A DNA stretch of 64,000 nt from Hydractinia symbiolongicarpus. Lineage: Eukaryota; Cnidaria; Hydrozoa; Anthoathecata; Hydractiniidae. The notes beneath the pieces are model-generated. The model did no database searches. It saw nothing but the letters and a program-made list of their open reading frames with translations, and was not told the origin of the DNA. The translations under genes were made by a program, and so were the position numbers. Positions 59,570 to 64,000 of the stretch are shown one piece after another; within the stretch, counting starts at the first letter, position 1, and each line of letters opens with the position of its first letter. Where the stretch lies: NCBI RefSeq assembly GCF_029227915.1, contig NC_079885.1, forward strand, positions 7,690,001 through 7,754,000. The letters run 5' to 3'.

Positions 59570-60095
59570 CGATCTTTAATGAATGCCCAATAGCGACCTG
59601 CTCATAGGGTGCCCGAATGATTAATAGTGGCAGCTAACAAATATTTGTTGTTAAATGATATGCCATCCGTTGGCTGAGAGCGAACTCTAAAAATATCGTC
59701 ATTTGAAGCAAGGCAGGTAACAAATTTGTTATAATTCAGGGTTCCTCCATCAAGAAACGTAAACCTCTTCAGTTGGATAATTAGAATGTCTCCACACTGG
59801 GTGAAAACCGTTTCGCTTGTACTGTATTGATAAGAAGAGCACTGCGGGCAAAGCCACCTGTCATTTCTAGACAAACTTTTGGGCTGCAAAAAACAATTAA
59901 TTGAATCTGTAATGCTGTTTGAGATAGGGAGTGGCAAAATAGGCATAGTTTCCTCCCTGATAGTTGATAAGAAGCATGCATTACATGACGTCATAGTGAT
60001 TATAATGTTGGTGATGATATTATTTGCGATAACCAAAGGGCCTGTAATTCACCCAAGACATGAAGCAGTGTTTCTGGCACGTCCTGCTGGGTATT
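59570..60095 (-). pseudogene. Ubiquitin-specific-protease-like fragment, copy 2
   Basis: Same family and same repeat unit as 48030-48670. Blocks on the minus strand: TQQDVPETLLHVLGEL, CNACFLSTIREE, RWLCPQCSS, GDILIIQLKRF and YLLAATINHSGTL. Then a TGA is followed by AGRYWAFIKD. The catalytic histidine of the GHYWAF box is arginine here, and frames change near 60035. It is dead as an enzyme. Confidence 0.65.
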
Positions 60096-60189
60096 AATGT
60101 TGAATTGGGTTATATTACAATAGACATAATGGTTATAGAAATTGCTATCTTGGTCCTAATGGATCACCTCATAATGGCACAAATAAAAG

Positions 60190-60500
60190 AAATGCCAACC
60201 CAGATAAAAATGAACGAAGACAATACTCAGAAAGAAACAACAACTTTTGCGATTATTATAAAAAGACGTACACAGTTATACTGTCATAAATTGAAAGAAG
60301 ATATGGATCAAGCACATCAAGCAGCTGAAAGAGCAGTTAACACTCCTTTGATCACGCTAAAAATCCAAATAAATCAAAACCCATATAAAATTCACCCTTT
60401 CAACTGGTCAAATATTTATAGCATTGGTAAACACTGGAGCAACAACTACTACAATTCCATATTCGGAAGCAGAAAGAATGAGTTTAAAAATCTATAAACC
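60190..60500 (+). pseudogene. LTR-retrotransposon zinc-knuckle and protease remnant
   Basis: One frame near 60240-60300 shows a decayed zinc-knuckle-like C-x2-x-K-K region and, in another frame, CHKLKED. Further on (about 60412-60480) ALVNTGATTTTIPYSEAERM resembles the active-site stretch of retropepsin-type aspartic proteases, with the catalytic D of DTG changed to N. Order (zinc knuckle, then protease) is that of Ty3/gypsy-type gag-pol. Multiple frame changes and stops; no LTRs or RT seen nearby. Confidence 0.5.
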
Positions 60501-61026
60501 ATCACTAAAGCTTGCCCAATATCCAAAATTTAAATTTAAAAATCGAAATTCAGAAATCAAAATTCCGAAAATAAAAATGACAGGTGGTACAATTGACAGG
60601 TGGTACAATTCTTGCATACCACTATTCGTACCATATTTATGATGCAAAAGCTTTAGGTTTCCTGCATTTTTCAGCTGACCCCTGGAACTTTTGCATATTT
60701 AGGGGTGGCCTAAACTGTGCATTTAAAAGGGCCTAGACCTTGCATTAGTCCCCTATTTTGGTGTGTCCTGGTACTATGTAATCCCTCCAGTGGGAGGGGA
60801 TGAGCAAGTAGCACGATTGATTTACACACAATAGAAAAAATAGATCCATCATTTATGTTTTACATTGGCCGTGACAGGCATCGCACAGAAAGAACACTGC
60901 GGAGAAGTCAAGTAGCCGTATAAAGAGTGGCAATGATTTACAAGGTATACTTTATTCACACAATTGTAGACCCATAGGGTTTAAAATAACTATAATAAAT
61001 TTATTTTTGTTTATTATACCCTGATG
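60500..61026. other. Intergenic DNA, nothing recognised
   Basis: A short imperfect direct repeat (ACAGGTGGTACAATT twice, about 60580-60610). Otherwise nothing supported. Confidence 0.5.
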
Positions 61027-61800
61027 TTACATCGGTGTATATAACAGAAGAGTTCGGTTCCTCAGAATTTCTAAATCTGGATGGGACGTTTGATTGCCTT
61101 CAGTTGCCTTCTGGCACTTATTACCAAGTGAAAGGAAAACCACTTCAAGGCATGACTCAGGTTGGAAACAATGTTGCAAACATCTTCGTACACGATGTCA
61201 ATGGGTAGAGGCGGCTGCAGTTTAAAAGTTCTTCTGGCCAATTATTAGAGAACAAAAAAAATCGGTAAGTTGATATTATTCCACACTAAACATTGTAATT
61301 TTGCACATTCATAAATTATAAATACTCATGACAGTTAATCAGAAACGAATTTCATTCTTAACAATAACAGAAGCAGAAACAAACGTCGACGCAATCACGG
61401 AGATAACGTTAGTGTTACTGCAAGAAGGTGGTTTGCGATATGAGGACTCCACAGCCACAAGAGGTGTGTGTGTATATCTGAAATTTCGGTTATGTTTTTC
61501 CTCTTCGCTTCCTTTTAAGCTTAGAAGAACAAGCACACATGCCATTAATTTTGGTGATTAGTTTTAATGCCCCTAACTTCTTTAGATGTAAAGAAATAAA
61601 GATTTCACTAAACAGTTAAATAAAAATTTGTTTTAATCATTTTCCAAATAGGTAACTAATTCTCCACGTTAAAAAATATCCATCCCTTCCAAAATATTTA
61701 ACTTTAATTTATTTTTAGAAGAAATAAAGGAAAAACTTCTAACCTCACCAGAATCGGCCAATCTGGCGAAATATTAACTTGTGAGGACCAGGATACACCA
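61027..61800 (+). pseudogene. Possible decayed exons of an unknown gene
   Basis: Exon-like blocks: 61033-61264 (TSVYITEEFGSSEFLNLDGT onward; in-frame TAG at about 61207; ends at a GTAAGT donor), 61334-61462 (after an ACAG acceptor; NQKRISFLTITEAETNVDAI; GTGTGT donor), and a block after TTTTTAG at about 61720. Phase and family are not established. Listed because the splice signals and amino-acid composition look better than random. Confidence 0.3.
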
Positions 61801-62054
61801 GAGGCAACTCAACGATCATTATCATCTGTAAGGATCTGTGAGAAGGCGAAACAAAGCTTCGAGTGCTTGATATGTCTTGGTTGAGTCGAGTTAAAGAGGG
61901 TTGAGTTATTGTTCGTGGCAAAAGATTACGAACTTTTTTTGAAACAAATAATATGATGATAAAGTGCTTGCAAAAATACGTTCTGTCTTTCCGAATTTAT
62001 AAATCTTAAAAAACACCACTGTTCTTTTTAAAAAAATATTCTAAACACTCCTTC

Positions 62055-63370
62055 TTTAACACTAAAGTTGTTCTAACCAAAACATGGTATCTGTTTAATA
62101 AGAACTTCTACACTCAAACAGACGGAGTTGCCATGGGAGGCCCTGCATTATCAGTAGTCGCAGAAATATACATGCAAGCACACGAGACAACAGTATTAGT
62201 CACATCAGACAGACGTCCAAAGGTGTGGAAAAGATTTGTTGACGACGTATTCGCCATAATCAAAAGATCTCATCTAGAAGAGTTTCATGAACACATCAAC
62301 GGCCTACATCGACAAATCAAATTCACTGTTGAGCTTGAACACGATGGAAGTATCGCTTTTCTGTACACTTTGGTCAAACGCAAGAATGGTTCCATTTCAG
62401 TTTCAGTGTATCGTAAACCAACACACACTGACCAGTACCTTAACTTCGAATCAAACCATCAGAAACCTTGCAAAGAAAGTGTCATATCTTCATTACTGAA
62501 TCGTGCCAACAGCGTAGTCAGTGATAAACAGGAGAGGAAAATAGAAATTCGAGGTGTAAGAAATGAATTAATCGCAAATGGATACAGTCATAAAGTCATC
62601 ACGCAAGTAGAAAATAAAATGAAGAAAAGATGTAACGGAGACAACAAGGAAACATCAGAGGAATTTATCGCACCAGCATTCCTACCCTTCGTACCAGGTA
62701 CCAGCGAGATCCTTCGTCAAGTTTTAAGGCAACACAAGATCAAATGCATTCTTACCTCTAAAGACACCCTAGAAGCACTTTGACTAAACCAAAAGACAAA
62801 ATAAACCTGGAAGAACAAAGCAATGTTGTTTACGAAATCCCGTGTAAAGATTGTGATGCAGTGTATAAAGGCGAAACAAAAAGAAAGTTTAAGCAACGAG
62901 TACAAGAACATATGCGCGCAGTGAGAAACGGAGATGCGAAGAAAAACAAAATTGCGAACCACAGCTGGAGCAGAAGTCATCAGTTTAATTGGGATGAAAA
63001 GAAAATCATTGACAGAGAATCCAGAACAACGGCCAGGAAGATTAAAGAAACCATCAACAGTGTAGAACGTAACAAACACAAAACAGCATCTCGTATCAAC
63101 TTCCCGAAATTTGGTTACCAGCCCTACAGAAGAAGTAGTTACCTACATCCAGATCCGAAAATGTTAATTACCGTAATTAACTGTAATTATCAGCTCGTTT
63201 CTGATTGGTTAATTTTTATGAATTTCGATCCTCTGCAATTATATAAATACATGCGCAACATCATTTTACTTTGCCCGATGATGAGAGAAGGATCTCCCGA
63301 AACGTCGCCTACTAAAGAGGTGGCAAGCCACCGCAATCATGAACTCAACCTGTTAGGTCTTTGGAAATAA
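62055..63370 (+). pseudogene. Penelope-like element ORF: reverse transcriptase plus GIY-YIG, frameshifted
   Basis: The RT part begins truncated (FYTQTDGVAMGGPALSVVAE). The catalytic motif is RFVDDVFAI. The Penelope-type FLYTLVKRKNGS and VYRKPTHTDQYL follow. The frame stops at 62783 after DTLEAL; a one-base shift at about 62775 continues into the GIY-YIG nuclease region VVYEIPCKDCDAVYKGETKR with the characteristic C-x2-C and a downstream H (EHMRAV). YIG is YKG here. It stops at 63370. Penelope-like elements combine these two domains in one ORF. The 5' half of the RT is missing, as in most 5'-truncated copies. Confidence 0.85.
63277..63306 (+). ncRNA. Degenerate hammerhead-ribozyme-like core
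   Basis: TGATGAG, a GAGA/TCTC stem with AGGA loop, then CGAAAC and GTC occur in the right order and spacing for a hammerhead core. The invariant first C of CTGATGA is A, so it is probably inactive. Penelope-like elements are known to carry hammerheads near their terminal repeats. Confidence 0.35.
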
Positions 63371-63640
63371 GCTAGAAGTTGTACTGCTCTAAAGAACATG
63401 CCTTTAAAAGCACAATTCTCCCTTTTTACAAGGAATTAATTAAAAAAAATATTAAAAAAAATAAAACGGACACAACACATTTGAAAAGATGAACAGAACT
63501 TTAATCAAGGGCAGGTAGGTTTCGACCCATATTTCTGAACCTAAGTACCCTGGATGTCTAGCTGGGTCACCTCGAAGAGGTCCGCGGACGGTCATCAGCA
63601 GAAACTAGACATCCCTATCTTCCTAAAATTAACTTTGACC
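63371..63640 (+). repeat. 3' tail of the Penelope-like element, copy C
   Basis: It starts right after the stop codon with TAGAAGTTGTACTGCTCTA (63373-63391), then CCCTTTTTACAAGGA, and GTTTCGACCCATATTTCTGA. It matches tails A, B and D in layout, which ties those orphan tails to this element class. Confidence 0.65.
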
Positions 63641-63669
63641 ACTTTCTTTTCAAATGTGCTATTCCTTGT

Positions 63670-64000
63670 TTTTAACTCAGGTAATAAGTGGAGCCGTTAC
63701 TCTCCAAAGACAAGATACTGTGTGCTATTAGTTTCAAGAAATGATAAACTTGCCACAGTAATATGAATACTGAACAGACAAACCGAAATAACATCTTCAC
63801 TAAAGTTGATAGCGTTACTGACTTTGCGCATGAACACTCTTCTTCATAGAGCCTCAAAATTTTACCTTTCCAAAGAATAAGAAGCCACTGGAGAACTTTT
63901 ATATTCTCCCCTTTAAAGGGATGATTAAAAGGTAATGGATTTCGGCTGTACTGAAACAAACACCTATGAATGTGGAAACATGAGGACTGGTGAAATTCAC
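63670..64000 (+). repeat. Retroelement tail, copy F, running off the window
   Basis: This matches 47838-47975: GGAGAACTTTTATATTCTCC (63890-63909), CCCCTTTAAAGGG (63908-63920), ATGGATTTCGGCTGTACTGA, ATGAATGTGGAAACATGAGG. It is cut by the right edge. Confidence 0.7.

Overview
The window reads as nuclear DNA of an invertebrate animal, most likely a cnidarian. This is inferred from three things: GT-AG introns and AATAAA sites, A+T richness (about two thirds by eye), and the mix of elements (Kolobok, Tigger/pogo, PIF/Harbinger, Helitron, Penelope-like). The species cannot be fixed from sequence alone. Only two genes look like ordinary host genes: a secreted leucine-rich-repeat protein (20443-21870, minus) and a MYND zinc-finger protein whose 5' exon is not visible (26164-27853, plus).

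Layout. 1-12740 is one satellite array of roughly 75-bp modules, each carrying a conserved box (ATGCAGCATTTGGTGGACA), organised into higher-order repeats with near-exact offsets of 2407, 1204, 1051 and 3074 bp. It runs off the left edge and decays toward the right. 12741-20250 is repeat-rich intergenic DNA with a Helitron end, a SmaI-palindrome repeat, a decayed two-exon gene, and isolated inverted copies of the satellite box beside a 267-bp (TA)n tract. 20443-27853 holds the two host-like genes. 28000-42660 is a graveyard of small DNA transposons: a 366-bp CAGGG-ended MITE, a TTAA element with a 21-bp minisatellite, a Harbinger derivative with target duplication and paralogous empty site, a three-copy hairpin-ended repeat, and a non-autonomous Helitron.

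42664-45467 is a near-complete Tigger/pogo element with TA target duplication. 45470-51685 and 59505-64000 are retroelement remains: Penelope-like RT plus GIY-YIG, conserved 3' tails, an aspartic-protease remnant, a retroelement C-terminal domain split by a piggyBac-like MITE, and two copies of a repeat carrying a ubiquitin-protease-like pseudogene. Into one of those copies a Kolobok element (51686-59504, TTAA duplication) inserted, and into the Kolobok's last intron a second Tigger (55294-58298, TA duplication) inserted, five bases before the splice acceptor.

Most interesting points. Both Tigger elements, though diverged and differently arranged, carry a second small gene with a HIRAN-like domain: antisense upstream of the transposase in one, inside a transposase intron in the other. 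Both transposases end in a PCNA-binding (PIP-box) motif. PIP boxes and HIRAN domains are both linked to replication forks, so together they suggest a two-gene, replication-coupled transposon design. Separately, the Kolobok carries, convergent to its THAP transposase, a cysteine-rich gene resembling the cytoplasmic ballast domain of P2X7 receptors. Nearly all element genes here carry stops or frameshifts.
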